Shown one piece after another: positions 44,976 to 54,050 of a DNA stretch of 64,000 nucleotides. The position numbers were made by a program, and so were the translations under genes. The notes beneath the pieces are model-generated. The model saw nothing but the letters and a program-made list of their open reading frames with translations. It did no database searches and had not been told where the DNA came from. Numbering within the stretch: the stretch's first letter is position 1; each line of letters starts with the position of its first letter. Source of the DNA: Wenzhouxiangella sp. AB-CW3 (GTDB taxonomy: Bacteria; Pseudomonadota; Gammaproteobacteria; Xanthomonadales; Wenzhouxiangellaceae); NCBI RefSeq assembly GCF_014725735.1, contig NZ_CP061368.1:387225-451224 (forward strand). The letters run 5' to 3'.

Positions 44976-47180
44976 GTGGGCGTTTGTCGGCGACCATACC
45001 TGGCTGTTTCCGTTCTGGAAGGTCGCTTGACCCGCATTTTTGCCATTGTCGTGGTTTCAGGCCTGTTGTGGACGGCGTCGCTGCCGGCTGTCACGCCGGT
45101 CGATCGTCCGGACTGGTGCGAGCCGCCTCATGCCGTCGCCGACGAGGGTGCCCGCGAATCGGTGTCCGAGGCACAGATCCGGGCCGGTGCCTACAGCGCG
45201 CCGAGCGATGAGCCGGTTCGTTTCAGCGATGGGGTGCGTCTCAAGCAGTTCGACCAGTTGCTGGAGACCGAGTCCCTGAGCTTTGATCCCGACTCGCGCC
45301 TGGTCGATATCCCCGTCTGGCTGCGCTATACCGACTCGCTCATTCAGATCGAAGCGGCCCGCGCCTATTATGATGCGACCGATGGCACCGGGCGATTCGA
45401 CGAGGTGATTTATCGCCTGGTGGGCCATGACGGGTCCGGCCATGCCGATTCGGTGGCCATGGTCGAGCCCGGGCAGGCGCGCCTGGAACGTTTCGCGTTT
45501 ACCACCTGCGACCCCGACCAGCCCGACTGGCAGCTGCGGGCGGCCCGCGTCGAGCTGGCCCTGGCCGAGGGGGTCGGGACCGCCCGTCACGCCCGCCTCG
45601 AGTTCCGGGGTGTGCCGATGATGTACCTCCCCTACATGAGCTTCCCGCTTAACGACGAGCGCAAGAGCGGATTCCTCTACCCCCGCATCGGGTTTTCCGG
45701 CGGCGACGGGCTTGATCTCAGCGTGCCCTGGTACTGGAACATTGCACCCAACCAGGACGCCACCCTGACGCCGCGCTGGATTCAGCGCCGTGGCGTCATG
45801 CTCGACAGTGAGTATCGTTTTCTGACCGCGAGCCAGCGTGGGCAGGCCGATCTCGAGATTCTGCCCGACGACCGTCGGGCCGGACTGACCCGTTACTTCG
45901 GCCAGTTCGATTACCGGGCGCGCCTGGCACCTGGATGGAACGCGCGTGCCGACCTGCGCAGGGCCAGTGATGATGACTACTTCATTGATCTGGGCAATGA
46001 TCTGGTCGAGTCCTCCGTGCAGTTCCTGCGCTCTTCGGTGGCGCTTAGTGGCCGCGGTTCCGGCTGGCGCCTGGATCTTGGCGCCGATGACTTTCAGCTC
46101 CTAGACGACAGTGTCGCCGCGGAGCGGGCGCCCTACCGGCGTCTGCCGAGAATTCAGTTCCAGGCCGGTCGCCCCATGGCCCATGGGCTGGAGTGGCTGG
46201 TGGACTCCGAGCTGGTGCATTTCGACCGCGATGTCGGGGTCACCGGTACGCGGCTGGATGTTCGGCCTGTCCTGCGCTACCGCTGGCTGACCCCGGGCAG
46301 TTTCGTGCAGCCGGAACTGGCGCTCAGAACCACACATTATCGGCTCGATGGCGACCATCGCCGCAATCCTGATCGAACCCTGCCCATCGCCAGCCTCGAT
46401 GCCGGCCTGTTCTTCGAGCGTCCGGCCGGCAGCGATCGGATACAGACCCTGGAGCCCAGGCTCTACTACCTGTACGTGCCCTACCGCGACCAGGCCGATC
46501 TGCCCGACTTCGATACGCGCGAACTGACTTTTGGATTCAGTCAACTGTTTCATCACAACCGGTTTACCGGCGCCGATCGCCAGGGGGATGCCAACCAGCT
46601 GGCGCTGGCCCTGAGCTCCCGCCTGATCGAGGCGAGCGATGGCCGCAGCCTGCTCGAAGGGCATGTCGGCCAGATCGTTCACTTCAGCGACCGCCGGGTC
46701 CAGTTGCCCGGACGCGAGAAAGAGCAGGGCAGCCGCTCCTCGACGCTGGCCGAAACCGTATGGCGACCGGCCGAGGCCCTGGCGGTGTCGGCCGGCCTGC
46801 AGTGGGACAGCCTGAACAATGAAACCGAAGTCGCGCGCGTTGGTCTGACCTACCGCGGACAGGATGCGCGCCAGGCCGCGCTGGGTTACCGCATGCGCCG
46901 TGACCAGGTCGATCAGGCCGATGTGCGCTTCAGATATCCGGTCAATGAGCGCCTGAAGCTGATCGGTCGGTTACTCTATTCGTTTGAAGACAACGAGCCG
47001 CTGGAGATTCTCGGCGGCGTGGAATACGAGAGTTGCTGCTGGGCGTTGCGCCTGACGGCACGTGATTATGTCCGTGACCGGGATGGCGATCGGCGCACCT
47101 CGGTGTTCATGGAGCTGGAGTTGCGGGGCCTGGCCAGCCTGGGTCGCGCACCCTACGAGCTGTTCAGGGACCATCCCTGA
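44976..47180 (+). CDS. lptD: LPS-assembly outer-membrane protein LptD
   Basis: 734 residues, somewhat short for the family, from a GTG at 44976 with GGAGAGG upstream; TTG 45027 would shorten the signal region. The signal peptide is IFAIVVVSGLLWTASLPA. A short N-terminal OstA/beta-jellyroll domain precedes a C-terminal barrel. The four conserved cysteines can be placed: Cys48 (DWCEP), Cys178 (TTCDPD) and the CC pair near 686-687 (ESCCWALRL), matching the LptD disulfide pattern. It inserts lipopolysaccharide into the outer leaflet. It heads the lptD-surA-pdxA-rsmA operon. Confidence 0.95.
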   Translation: MGVCRRPYLAVSVLEGRLTRIFAIVVVSGLLWTASLPAVTPVDRPDWCEPPHAVADEGARESVSEAQIRAGAYSAPSDEPVRFSDGVRLKQFDQLLETESLSFDPDSRLVDIPVWLRYTDSLIQIEAARAYYDATDGTGRFDEVIYRLVGHDGSGHADSVAMVEPGQARLERFAFTTCDPDQPDWQLRAARVELALAEGVGTARHARLEFRGVPMMYLPYMSFPLNDERKSGFLYPRIGFSGGDGLDLSVPWYWNIAPNQDATLTPRWIQRRGVMLDSEYRFLTASQRGQADLEILPDDRRAGLTRYFGQFDYRARLAPGWNARADLRRASDDDYFIDLGNDLVESSVQFLRSSVALSGRGSGWRLDLGADDFQLLDDSVAAERAPYRRLPRIQFQAGRPMAHGLEWLVDSELVHFDRDVGVTGTRLDVRPVLRYRWLTPGSFVQPELALRTTHYRLDGDHRRNPDRTLPIASLDAGLFFERPAGSDRIQTLEPRLYYLYVPYRDQADLPDFDTRELTFGFSQLFHHNRFTGADRQGDANQLALALSSRLIEASDGRSLLEGHVGQIVHFSDRRVQLPGREKEQGSRSSTLAETVWRPAEALAVSAGLQWDSLNNETEVARVGLTYRGQDARQAALGYRMRRDQVDQADVRFRYPVNERLKLIGRLLYSFEDNEPLEILGGVEYESCCWALRLTARDYVRDRDGDRRTSVFMELELRGLASLGRAPYELFRDHP

Positions 47181-47210
47181 CCAGCGATGAATGATATTTT
47201 CGGAGAAGCA

Positions 47211-48500
47211 ATGAGCGTAATGAAATTAGCCACGATCCGGACGATTCCCCTGCTGGCCATGGGGCTGGCGCTGATCTCGGTGGGTCACGCCGAGGAACGC
47301 GAAGTCGACCGTATCGTCGCGGTGGTCGAGGAGGACGTCATCCTGAAAAGTGAACTCGATGATGCCATTACCCACCTCGAGCGCCAGGTGCAGGCGCGTG
47401 GAGAGTCGCTGCCGCCGCGCAGCGTGGTCGAGGAACAGATGCTTGAACGTCTGATCATGAACCGTCTGGAGGTGCTGCGTGCCGAGTCCACGGGTATTCG
47501 TGTTTCCGATTCGGATGTCGATCAGGCTCTCAACCATGTCGCCCAGAACAATGGCATGACCATTGAGCAGTTGCGCATGGCCCTGGAATCCGATGGCATC
47601 GAGTTCTCGGAGTTTCGCGAGGAGATACGACAGGAGATGCTCAGCTCTCGCTTGCGCCAGCGTGTGGCGCAGTCGATGGATGACATCACCGAAACCGAGA
47701 TTGACATGTTGTTGGCATCTGATCGACTCGGTGGCCGGGAGTATCTGCTGTCGCAGATCGTGATCAACGTTCCCGAGGCAGCCAGTCCGGCGGAAGTCAG
47801 TGAAGCGGAGGGTCGAGCCGAGGAAGTGCTTGGGCAGCTGCGTGGCGGCATGGACTTCGCTGCCGCGGCTATCACCTACTCGCAGGGTGCCGAAGCACTG
47901 GAAGGCGGTGATCTCGGCTGGCGCAATCTCAACGCGCTGCCACCCATGTTTGCCGACGAGATCGAAGGCCAGGAGCCGGGCACGATTGCCGGCCCGATTC
48001 GCACTCCTGCCGGTTTCGTGATCCTGCAGGTCCGTGATACGCGTGACCATTCCCAGGTGATCGTACGGGAGTACCGCGCCCGTCACATCATGGTCGAACC
48101 GACCGAACTGGTCTCGCCGGAGCAGGCTGAACAGCGTATCCGGGATCTGCACGAGCGCATTGCCGACGGTGAGGATTTTGCCGAGCTGGCGCGAAGCTAT
48201 TCGACCGACGAAACCTCGGCCAATCTGGGTGGTTTGCTCAACTGGTTCCCGACAGGCCAGTATGGCTCCAGCATTCAGCAGATGCTCGATCGGATGGAGC
48301 CCGGCGAAGTGTCCGAGCCGTTTCGCAGCCAGTCCGGCTGGCACATCGTCAAGTTCGAGGATGTGCGCGAGGCCGATCGCACCGCCGATGCCATGCGTTC
48401 GCAGGCGCGCGAGATGCTGTTCGAGCAGCGTGCCGAGGAAGAGGTCGAACGCTTTCTGCGCCAAATGCGCGGCGAGTCCTACGTCGACGTAAGGCTGTAG
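47211..48500 (+). CDS. surA: Periplasmic chaperone and peptidyl-prolyl isomerase SurA
   Basis: 429 residues from ATG 47211 (GGAG 7 bases upstream). The signal peptide is TIPLLAMGLALISVGHA. The N-terminal chaperone domain begins EVDRIVAVVEEDVILKSELD. Two parvulin domains start near 178 (YLLSQIVINVPE) and 290 (YRARHIMVEPTE), with SQGAEALEGGDLGW and SQSGWHIVKFE blocks. SurA carries unfolded outer-membrane proteins, including LptD, to the Bam complex. The upstream gene lptD ends 30 bases before. Confidence 0.96.
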   Translation: MSVMKLATIRTIPLLAMGLALISVGHAEEREVDRIVAVVEEDVILKSELDDAITHLERQVQARGESLPPRSVVEEQMLERLIMNRLEVLRAESTGIRVSDSDVDQALNHVAQNNGMTIEQLRMALESDGIEFSEFREEIRQEMLSSRLRQRVAQSMDDITETEIDMLLASDRLGGREYLLSQIVINVPEAASPAEVSEAEGRAEEVLGQLRGGMDFAAAAITYSQGAEALEGGDLGWRNLNALPPMFADEIEGQEPGTIAGPIRTPAGFVILQVRDTRDHSQVIVREYRARHIMVEPTELVSPEQAEQRIRDLHERIADGEDFAELARSYSTDETSANLGGLLNWFPTGQYGSSIQQMLDRMEPGEVSEPFRSQSGWHIVKFEDVREADRTADAMRSQAREMLFEQRAEEEVERFLRQMRGESYVDVRL

Positions 48501-48503
48501 TTT

Positions 48504-49472
48504 GTGCCTGCCTCGCTGCTGCTGACCCCGGGTGAACCGGCCGGGATCGGCCCGGAGCTGGCGGTGCGCGCGGCAGCCGAGGATCCGGCCATCGTGCTGG
48601 TGGCCGACCCCGGGCTGCTGAGTCGTGCGGCGGCCCGGATCGATCTGGACGCCGATATCGTCGAGCTGTCCGATGTCAGCGCCGATGCCATCGGCGGCAT
48701 TCGTTGCCTGCCCGTGACCATGGGCGCGCCCGAACAGCCCGGGCAACTGGATCCGAACAACTCGGCCTACGTGCTGGAATGCCTGCACACGGCGGCGCGC
48801 GAGTGCCTTGAGCAGCGTGCAGGAGGGCTGGTGACGGGGCCGGTGCACAAGGGTGTGATCAATGCTGCCGGCATTGCGTTTTCCGGTCATACGGAGTACC
48901 TGGCCGCACAGGCCGGCGTCGACGATGTCGTCATGATGCTGGCCGCCGGACGAGTTCGGGTAGCCTTGGTCACCACTCACTTGCCCTTAAAGGATGTGCC
49001 GGCTGCGATCACGGCGCGACGCGTCAGGCGCACGCTCGAATTGCTGCACGGAGAACTGCTTGCGCGCTTCGGTATCCAGGAGCCGCGCATCGCCGTGCTC
49101 GGGCTCAATCCGCATGCCGGTGAGGGTGGGCACCTGGGCGACGAGGAAATCGAGATCATCGAGCCGGTCCTGGAACAGGCACGCGCGGCCGGCATGCAGA
49201 TCAGTGGGCCGCTGCCGGCCGATACCGCCTTTGTGCCCACCCAGCTGCGCCAGCATGATGCGGTCGTGGCGATGTACCACGATCAGGGGCTGCCCGTGCT
49301 CAAGCATGTTGGCTTCGGGCATGCCGTCAATGTCACCCTCGGCCTGCCTTTCGTGCGGACCTCGGTCGATCACGGCACCGCACTGGATCTGGCCGGCACG
49401 GGCCGGGCCGATGGTGGCAGCCTGAGTAGCGCCGTGGCGCTGGCCCGGCAGCTTATGGCACCGGGGCCGTGA
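48504..49472 (+). CDS. pdxA: 4-hydroxythreonine-4-phosphate dehydrogenase PdxA
   Basis: 322 residues, GTG start 3 bases after the surA stop. Conserved PdxA features: LTPGEPAGIGPEL (N-terminal), LVTGPVHKGVINAAG, FSGHTEYLA, LGLNPHAGEGGHLGDEE and MYHDQGLPVLK, containing the metal-binding His/Asp. The C-terminal FVRTSVDHGTALDLAG is intact. It oxidises 4-phosphohydroxy-L-threonine in pyridoxal phosphate synthesis. It overlaps rsmA by 4 bases. Confidence 0.96.
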   Translation: MPASLLLTPGEPAGIGPELAVRAAAEDPAIVLVADPGLLSRAAARIDLDADIVELSDVSADAIGGIRCLPVTMGAPEQPGQLDPNNSAYVLECLHTAARECLEQRAGGLVTGPVHKGVINAAGIAFSGHTEYLAAQAGVDDVVMMLAAGRVRVALVTTHLPLKDVPAAITARRVRRTLELLHGELLARFGIQEPRIAVLGLNPHAGEGGHLGDEEIEIIEPVLEQARAAGMQISGPLPADTAFVPTQLRQHDAVVAMYHDQGLPVLKHVGFGHAVNVTLGLPFVRTSVDHGTALDLAGTGRADGGSLSSAVALARQLMAPGP

Positions 49473-50254
49473 ACCGGCATCGACCGCGCAAGCGCTTCGG
49501 CCAGCATTTTCTGCACGACGCCAATATCGTCAGCCGCCTGGTGCGCGCCATCGCCCCGGGCCCCGATGACCACCTGATCGAGATTGGCCCGGGCGAAGGC
49601 GTGCTGACTGCGCCGTTGCTGGAACATGTCAGGGCCCTGACCGCAATCGAGCTCGACCGCGATCTGGCGGCCACCCTGGGTGAGCGCCTCGGCCATCCCG
49701 ATGGCTTGACGGTGATCCAGGCCGATGTGCTCACGGTTGATTTGGTCGAGCTGGCCCCGGACCGGCCGGTGCGTATTGTGGGCAATCTTCCCTACAACAT
49801 CTCCACGCCCATCCTGTTTCACCTGTTCGACAGCCAGGCCGATATTGCGGACATGCATTTCATGCTGCAAAAGGAAGTGGTTGACCGCATGGTAGCCGGG
49901 CCAGGTTCACGCCAGTATGGCCGGCTTTCGGTGATGGCCGCGTTTCATTGCGACATGACGCGCCTGTTCAACGTTCCGCCGGGCGCCTTCCGGCCACCAC
50001 CGAAGGTGGATTCCGCCATTGTCCGGCTGGCGCCCAGGGCACTGTCCGAGTCGGATCGGACGCTTTTGCCGGCATTCACCGAAGTCGCCCGCCGCGCCTT
50101 CGGCCAGCGCCGCAAGACACTGAGAAACAGCCTGAAAGGCCTGCTGGATGCCGAACAGATCAAGGCGGCCGGCATCGACCCGGGTGCTCGTGCCGAGACA
50201 TTGTCGATGGAGCAGTTCAGGAAGTTGGCTGAGGAGGTAAAAGGTAAAATGTAA
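49469..50254 (+). CDS. rsmA: 16S rRNA dimethyladenosine transferase RsmA (KsgA)
   Basis: 261 residues, GTG start overlapping pdxA. Signatures: KRFGQHFLHDANIVSRLV, IEIGPGEGVLTAPLLEH (SAM motif I), IGNLPYNISTPILFHL (motif IV, NLPY), PPPKVDSAIV. It dimethylates A1518 and A1519 of 16S rRNA during small-subunit maturation. The last codons lie in a polypurine repeat (GAGGTAAAAGGTAAAATG), part of the tract at 50235. Confidence 0.96.
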   Translation: MNRHRPRKRFGQHFLHDANIVSRLVRAIAPGPDDHLIEIGPGEGVLTAPLLEHVRALTAIELDRDLAATLGERLGHPDGLTVIQADVLTVDLVELAPDRPVRIVGNLPYNISTPILFHLFDSQADIADMHFMLQKEVVDRMVAGPGSRQYGRLSVMAAFHCDMTRLFNVPPGAFRPPPKVDSAIVRLAPRALSESDRTLLPAFTEVARRAFGQRRKTLRNSLKGLLDAEQIKAAGIDPGARAETLSMEQFRKLAEEVKGKM

Positions 50255-50382
50255 AAGGTAAAAGGGGTTTCGCTCGCTGTCGTACGCCAACACCGTACCG
50301 TGCCGCGCCGGGCCACGCGCTGCTTTCAAGACCTCTGCATCGGTCCACCAATACTCGCTCCTTTAACCTTTCACCTTTAACC
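50235..50382. repeat. Paired AAAGGT(A/G)-type polypurine/polypyrimidine tracts
   Basis: GGTAAAAGGTAAAATGTAAA-type repeats at 50235-50262 and the pyrimidine stretch CCTTTAACCTTTCACCTTTA at 50360-50379, about 100 bases apart, could base-pair. The same arrangement occurs at 22695-22807. It sits between the convergent rsmA and DUF2782 genes. Confidence 0.65.
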
Positions 50383-50399
50383 GGCCCGCCGTGCGGGCC
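50383..50399. terminator. Short GC hairpin between convergent rsmA and DUF2782 gene
   Basis: GGCCCGC-CGT-GCGGGCC, a 7-bp perfect stem with a 3-base loop, immediately next to the DUF2782 stop. It lacks a U-tract but is symmetrically placed between converging genes. Confidence 0.4.
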
Positions 50400-50401
50400 C
50401 C

Positions 50402-50764
50402 TCACCACTCGAATATCTTCCAGTGCGCCGGACGCACCGGCTCCATGTGTTCGTGGCGAGAGTCGAAATTTCCGTCTCCGGTGGTGTCGATCAGGTAGTA
50501 CGGGGGACCGACTGCAGGCACGATGCGGATCATGTAGACCACGCCTCCGGCATGGTATTCCTCGATGATGCGGTCATCTTCGCGCCGGATCACCACCTGG
50601 GGTTCAAGCATCTCGTCGGGATCCTGCACCTTGGGCGGTAGTGGCTCATGCTCCGGAATGGGTGGAGGTGAAGCGGCATCGCTTTCGGGTGGTTCGTCGC
50701 CCGTGGCGGAATATGTAGACGCGGTCATGGACAAGGCCGCAAGCAGGGCAATCAGACGGAACAT
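50402..50764 (-). CDS. Secreted DUF2782-family protein
   Basis: 120 residues. Signal peptide FRLIALLAALSMTASTYSA, then an acidic Pro-rich linker and the DUF2782 core (PQVVIRREDDRIIEEYHAGG, VYMIRIVPAVGPPYYLIDTT). Function is unknown. DUF2782 genes commonly adjoin polA in gammaproteobacteria, as here, where the two diverge with about 135 bases between starts. Confidence 0.85.
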   Translation of the reverse strand: MFRLIALLAALSMTASTYSATGDEPPESDAASPPPIPEHEPLPPKVQDPDEMLEPQVVIRREDDRIIEEYHAGGVVYMIRIVPAVGPPYYLIDTTGDGNFDSRHEHMEPVRPAHWKIFEW

Positions 50765-50899
50765 AGGGGGTCTCCGGGCTGAGGTGTCATGATGTCAGTC
50801 TATCGGTTTTGACCATTTCGGGGAATTGTCATTCCATACGTTTTCCTCACCGGGTTGGTTATCATGAGCCGTCCCCGACACCGATGCTTCCAGAATTCC

Positions 50900-53575
50900 A
50901 TGTCGAAGTCGCCACAACTGTGCCTGGTCGATGGCTCGTCCTATCTCTACCGCGCCTTTCATGCCCTGCCCAGCCTGACCAATGCCGAGGGTCAGCCCAC
51001 CGGCGCCATCTTCGGCGTGGCCAATATGCTCCGGCGGCTGACCGAGCAGCATGATCCCGAGCGCGTGGCGGTGATCTTCGACGCACCGGGCAAGACATTT
51101 CGGCACGAGGCCTTTGAGGACTACAAGGCCAATCGTCCGCCCATGCCCGACGAGCTCCGGAGCCAGATCGAGTCGCTGCACAAGCTGGTCGATGCCATGG
51201 GGTTGAAGCGTCTGGTCATCGAGGGCGTGGAGGCCGATGACGTGATCGCCACGCTGACCCGGCGCGCGCGTGCCGAGGGTCTCGATGTGCTGATCTCGTC
51301 GGGCGACAAGGACCTGGCCCAGCTGGTCGACGAGGGCGTGGTGCTCGAAGACACCATGCAGGACAAGCGCTACGATCCGGCCGCAGTCGAGGAAAAATTC
51401 GGCGTCGGCCCGGAACGCATTGCCGACCTGCTTGCGCTGACCGGCGACACGTCCGACAACATTCCCGGGGTCGAGAAGGTCGGACCCAAGACCGCGGCGA
51501 AGTGGCTCAACAAATTCGGCAGCCTGGACGAGCTGATCGAGCGAGCCGACGAGGTCGGCGGCAAGATCGGCGACAACCTGCGTGCCGCGCTCGACACCAT
51601 CCCGCTCTCGCGCGAGCTGGTGGCGCTGGACGAACAGGTCGAACTGGGGCTGGAGCTCGATGAACTGCGGCCGGCCGGGCCGGACAGGGCGCGCATGATC
51701 GAACTGCTCAAGCGATTCGGCTTCGCCACCTGGCTGAAGCAGTACAGCGAGGCCGATGAGATCGAGGAAAGTGAGCTGGTTGTCGAAACGGTGACCACCC
51801 GCGCCGGCCTCAAGGCGCTGGTCGAGACGTTGGAGCAGGCCGAACTGATCGCCTTCGACACCGAGACCACCAGCCTGGAAGCGCTTGAAGCCGACCTGGT
51901 CGGCTTTGCCTTCGCCGTCGAAAGCGGAAAGGCCTACTACGTGCCATTGGCCCATGCCGACCAGGACAACGAGTTCGATCGCGACGAGGCCGTCGAGGCG
52001 TTGCGCCCGGTGCTCGAGGATGCCGGGCGCGCCAAGGTCGGCCAGCACCTCAAGTACGACCTCAACGTGCTGGCCCGCGCCGGCGTCAGCCTGGCCGGTG
52101 TGGCCCACGACACCATGCTCGAGTCCTACCTCTACCATTCCACAGCCACGCGTCATGACATGGACTCGCTGGCCTCCCGCTACCTTGGCCGTCAGACCAC
52201 CTCGTTCGAGGCGGTGGCCGGCAAGGGCAAGAAGCAGGTCACCTTCGACCAGGTGCCGGTGGCCACGGCGGCCGACTATGCCGGCGAGGATGCCGAGGTC
52301 ACCCTGGCCCTGCACCGGCATCTGTGGCCGAAACTCGAGGCGCTCCACGGCCCCCGGCGCGTGTACGAGGAGCTGGAGATTCCGCTCATCCCCGTGCTCG
52401 CGCGCATGGAGCGCACCGGCGTGGCGCTGGACGTCGACCAGCTCGCCGCCCAGAGTCGCGAGCTGGAACAGCGCATGGACGAACTGATCGAACAGGCGCA
52501 TGCCGAAGCAGGGCAGGAATTCAAGCTGGGCTCGACCAAGCAGTTGCGCGAGATCCTGTTCGACAAGCTCGGGCTGGAACCGCGGCGCAAGACGCCGGGC
52601 GGGCAGCCGTCGACGGCCGAGGATGTGTTGCAGGAACTGGCCGCCGAGCATGCCTTGCCGCGCCTGATCCTCGAACATCGCGGCCTGGCCAAGCTCAAGA
52701 GCACCTACACCGACAGTCTGCCTGGAAAGGTCAACCGCGAGACCGGCCGTGTCCACACCCATTACCACCAGGCCATCGCCGCCACCGGCCGGCTGTCCTC
52801 GACCGACCCCAACCTGCAGAACATTCCCATTCGCAGACCCGAGGGCCGGCGCATCCGCAAGGCCTTCATTGCACCGGAAGGCACCACCTTGCTGGCGGCC
52901 GACTACTCGCAGATCGAGTTGCGCATCATGGCCCACCTGTCCGGCGACGAGCGCCTGCTCCAGGCCTTCGCCGACGGCGAGGACATTCACCAGGCCACCG
53001 CCGCGGAGGTGTTCGGTCTGGACATCGACCAGGTCGAGCCGGAGCAGCGCCGCGCGGCCAAGGCGATCAACTTCGGCCTGATGTACGGCATGAGCGCCTG
53101 GGGCCTGTCGCGCCAGCTCGAGTTGCCGCGCTCGGAAGCCGAGCACTATATCGAGCGTTACTTCGAGCGCTATCCCGGGGTGAAGGAATTCATGGACCGT
53201 ATCCGCAAACAGGCACGCGAGGACGGTTACGTCGAAACCCTGTTCGGGCGCCGGCTGTGGGCCGACGAGATCCGCTCGCGCAACCCGGCCCGTCGCCAGG
53301 CCGCCGAGCGCGCCGCCATCAACGCGCCCATGCAGGGCACGGCCGCCGACATCATCAAGCGCGCCATGATCGACGTCGATGCCTGGATTCAGAGCGAAAA
53401 AGTACCCGCGCGACTGGTCATGCAAGTGCATGATGAACTGGTGCTGGAGGTCGAAAACGGAGCGCTCGAGGCGGTCACTGCGGGCGTGGTCGAGCGCATG
53501 CAGTCCGCTGCCCGCCTCGATGTGACCCTGGAAGTCGATGCCGGCACCGGGAAAGACTGGGAAAGCGCGCACTAA
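50900..53575 (+). CDS. polA: DNA polymerase I
   Basis: 891 residues from ATG 50900; a start 12 codons earlier is possible, and neither has a strong ribosome site. The N-terminal 5'-3' exonuclease (LVDGSSYLYRAFHALPSL, GVEADDVIATL) is followed by a 3'-5' exonuclease with intact AFDTETTSLEA and HDTMLESYL. The polymerase domain contains DYSQIELRIMAHLSGDE (motif A), RRAAKAINFGLMYGMSAWGL (motif B) and QVHDELVLEVE (motif C). It fills gaps, removes primers and repairs DNA. Confidence 0.97.
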   Translation: MSKSPQLCLVDGSSYLYRAFHALPSLTNAEGQPTGAIFGVANMLRRLTEQHDPERVAVIFDAPGKTFRHEAFEDYKANRPPMPDELRSQIESLHKLVDAMGLKRLVIEGVEADDVIATLTRRARAEGLDVLISSGDKDLAQLVDEGVVLEDTMQDKRYDPAAVEEKFGVGPERIADLLALTGDTSDNIPGVEKVGPKTAAKWLNKFGSLDELIERADEVGGKIGDNLRAALDTIPLSRELVALDEQVELGLELDELRPAGPDRARMIELLKRFGFATWLKQYSEADEIEESELVVETVTTRAGLKALVETLEQAELIAFDTETTSLEALEADLVGFAFAVESGKAYYVPLAHADQDNEFDRDEAVEALRPVLEDAGRAKVGQHLKYDLNVLARAGVSLAGVAHDTMLESYLYHSTATRHDMDSLASRYLGRQTTSFEAVAGKGKKQVTFDQVPVATAADYAGEDAEVTLALHRHLWPKLEALHGPRRVYEELEIPLIPVLARMERTGVALDVDQLAAQSRELEQRMDELIEQAHAEAGQEFKLGSTKQLREILFDKLGLEPRRKTPGGQPSTAEDVLQELAAEHALPRLILEHRGLAKLKSTYTDSLPGKVNRETGRVHTHYHQAIAATGRLSSTDPNLQNIPIRRPEGRRIRKAFIAPEGTTLLAADYSQIELRIMAHLSGDERLLQAFADGEDIHQATAAEVFGLDIDQVEPEQRRAAKAINFGLMYGMSAWGLSRQLELPRSEAEHYIERYFERYPGVKEFMDRIRKQAREDGYVETLFGRRLWADEIRSRNPARRQAAERAAINAPMQGTAADIIKRAMIDVDAWIQSEKVPARLVMQVHDELVLEVENGALEAVTAGVVERMQSAARLDVTLEVDAGTGKDWESAH

Positions 53576-53664
53576 CCTTTTGATATTTAAGGAAAACAAA
53601 AAAAATTCGAAATTTTTTGCAACATTAGGAACTTTTCCGGAGAAAGCCCGGTCTGAACTATCGC

Positions 53665-53780
53665 CATGCGCATGGTTTGACTCACCTCCCTCCCTAGGTG
53701 AGTCATGAGGATTCGGTTACAGTCCCCAAACCGGATCCGACTACAGGCCCCGGGTCCTCCCTCGCCCGGGGCCTTTCTTT
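53665..53780 (+). ncRNA. Candidate small RNA downstream of polA with CU-rich loops
   Basis: A stretch of about 115 bases with no good protein frame. Hairpin 1 (53678-53687 / 53696-53705) is a perfect 10-bp stem TGACTCACCT/AGGTGAGTCA with loop CCCTCCCT. The rho-independent terminator at 53745-53780 has a second CU-rich loop, TCCTCCCTCG. Exposed CCUCCC motifs are typical of RNAs that pair with Shine-Dalgarno regions. The A/T tracts at 53597-53617 could serve as an UP element; the core promoter and 5' end are uncertain. The gene downstream of polA is the position of Spot 42 in E. coli and of ErsA in Pseudomonas. Confidence 0.65.
53745..53780 (+). terminator. Rho-independent terminator
   Basis: Perfect 10-bp stem AGGCCCCGGG/CCCGGGGCCT, 10-base loop, followed by TTTCTTT. 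It ends the candidate small RNA and possibly polA read-through. Confidence 0.9.
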
Positions 53781-54050
53781 AATCCCGAAATCGGTTGAGA
53801 GCTACTGCGCGCGCCTGCCGGCGTCCGGCAGCCACGCGCTCGCTACGCTCTCAAGCGATTTCACCTTACTTGCACGTGTCTGTGCTGATTCGGTTAATGG
53901 ACCTCCTTGGGTAGAATCATGAGGCTGGACAAATCTTGTGCTACCAACAGCCGGCCGCGATTTTCTTGACAATGATCAATTTCAGGCCGAGTATGTGTCC
54001 TGAACAGCAGGGGTAAAAAGGGGCAGAGCCTGACATAGGGAGCGTCGGCA
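53781..54050. other. Non-coding leader region of the giant surface protein
   Basis: No supported gene. It contains a small GC hairpin (GCCTGCCGGCGTCCGGCAGCC, 53814-53834 area), a TAGAAT at 53912-53917 without a matching -35, and a better promoter at 53966-53994. AGGGAG lies 12 bases before the GTG start of the next gene. Confidence 0.5.
53966..53994 (+). promoter_or_regulatory. Candidate sigma-70 promoter for the giant surface protein
   Basis: A perfect -35 TTGACA (53966-53971), a 17-base spacer and a weak -10 GAGTAT (53989-53994), 57 bases before the start codon. Confidence 0.45.

Noticed and set aside
50795-53599. 934-codon open frame antisense to polA
   Set aside because: High-GC codon patterns create long antisense frames; it has no recognisable domain and lies opposite a complete polA.
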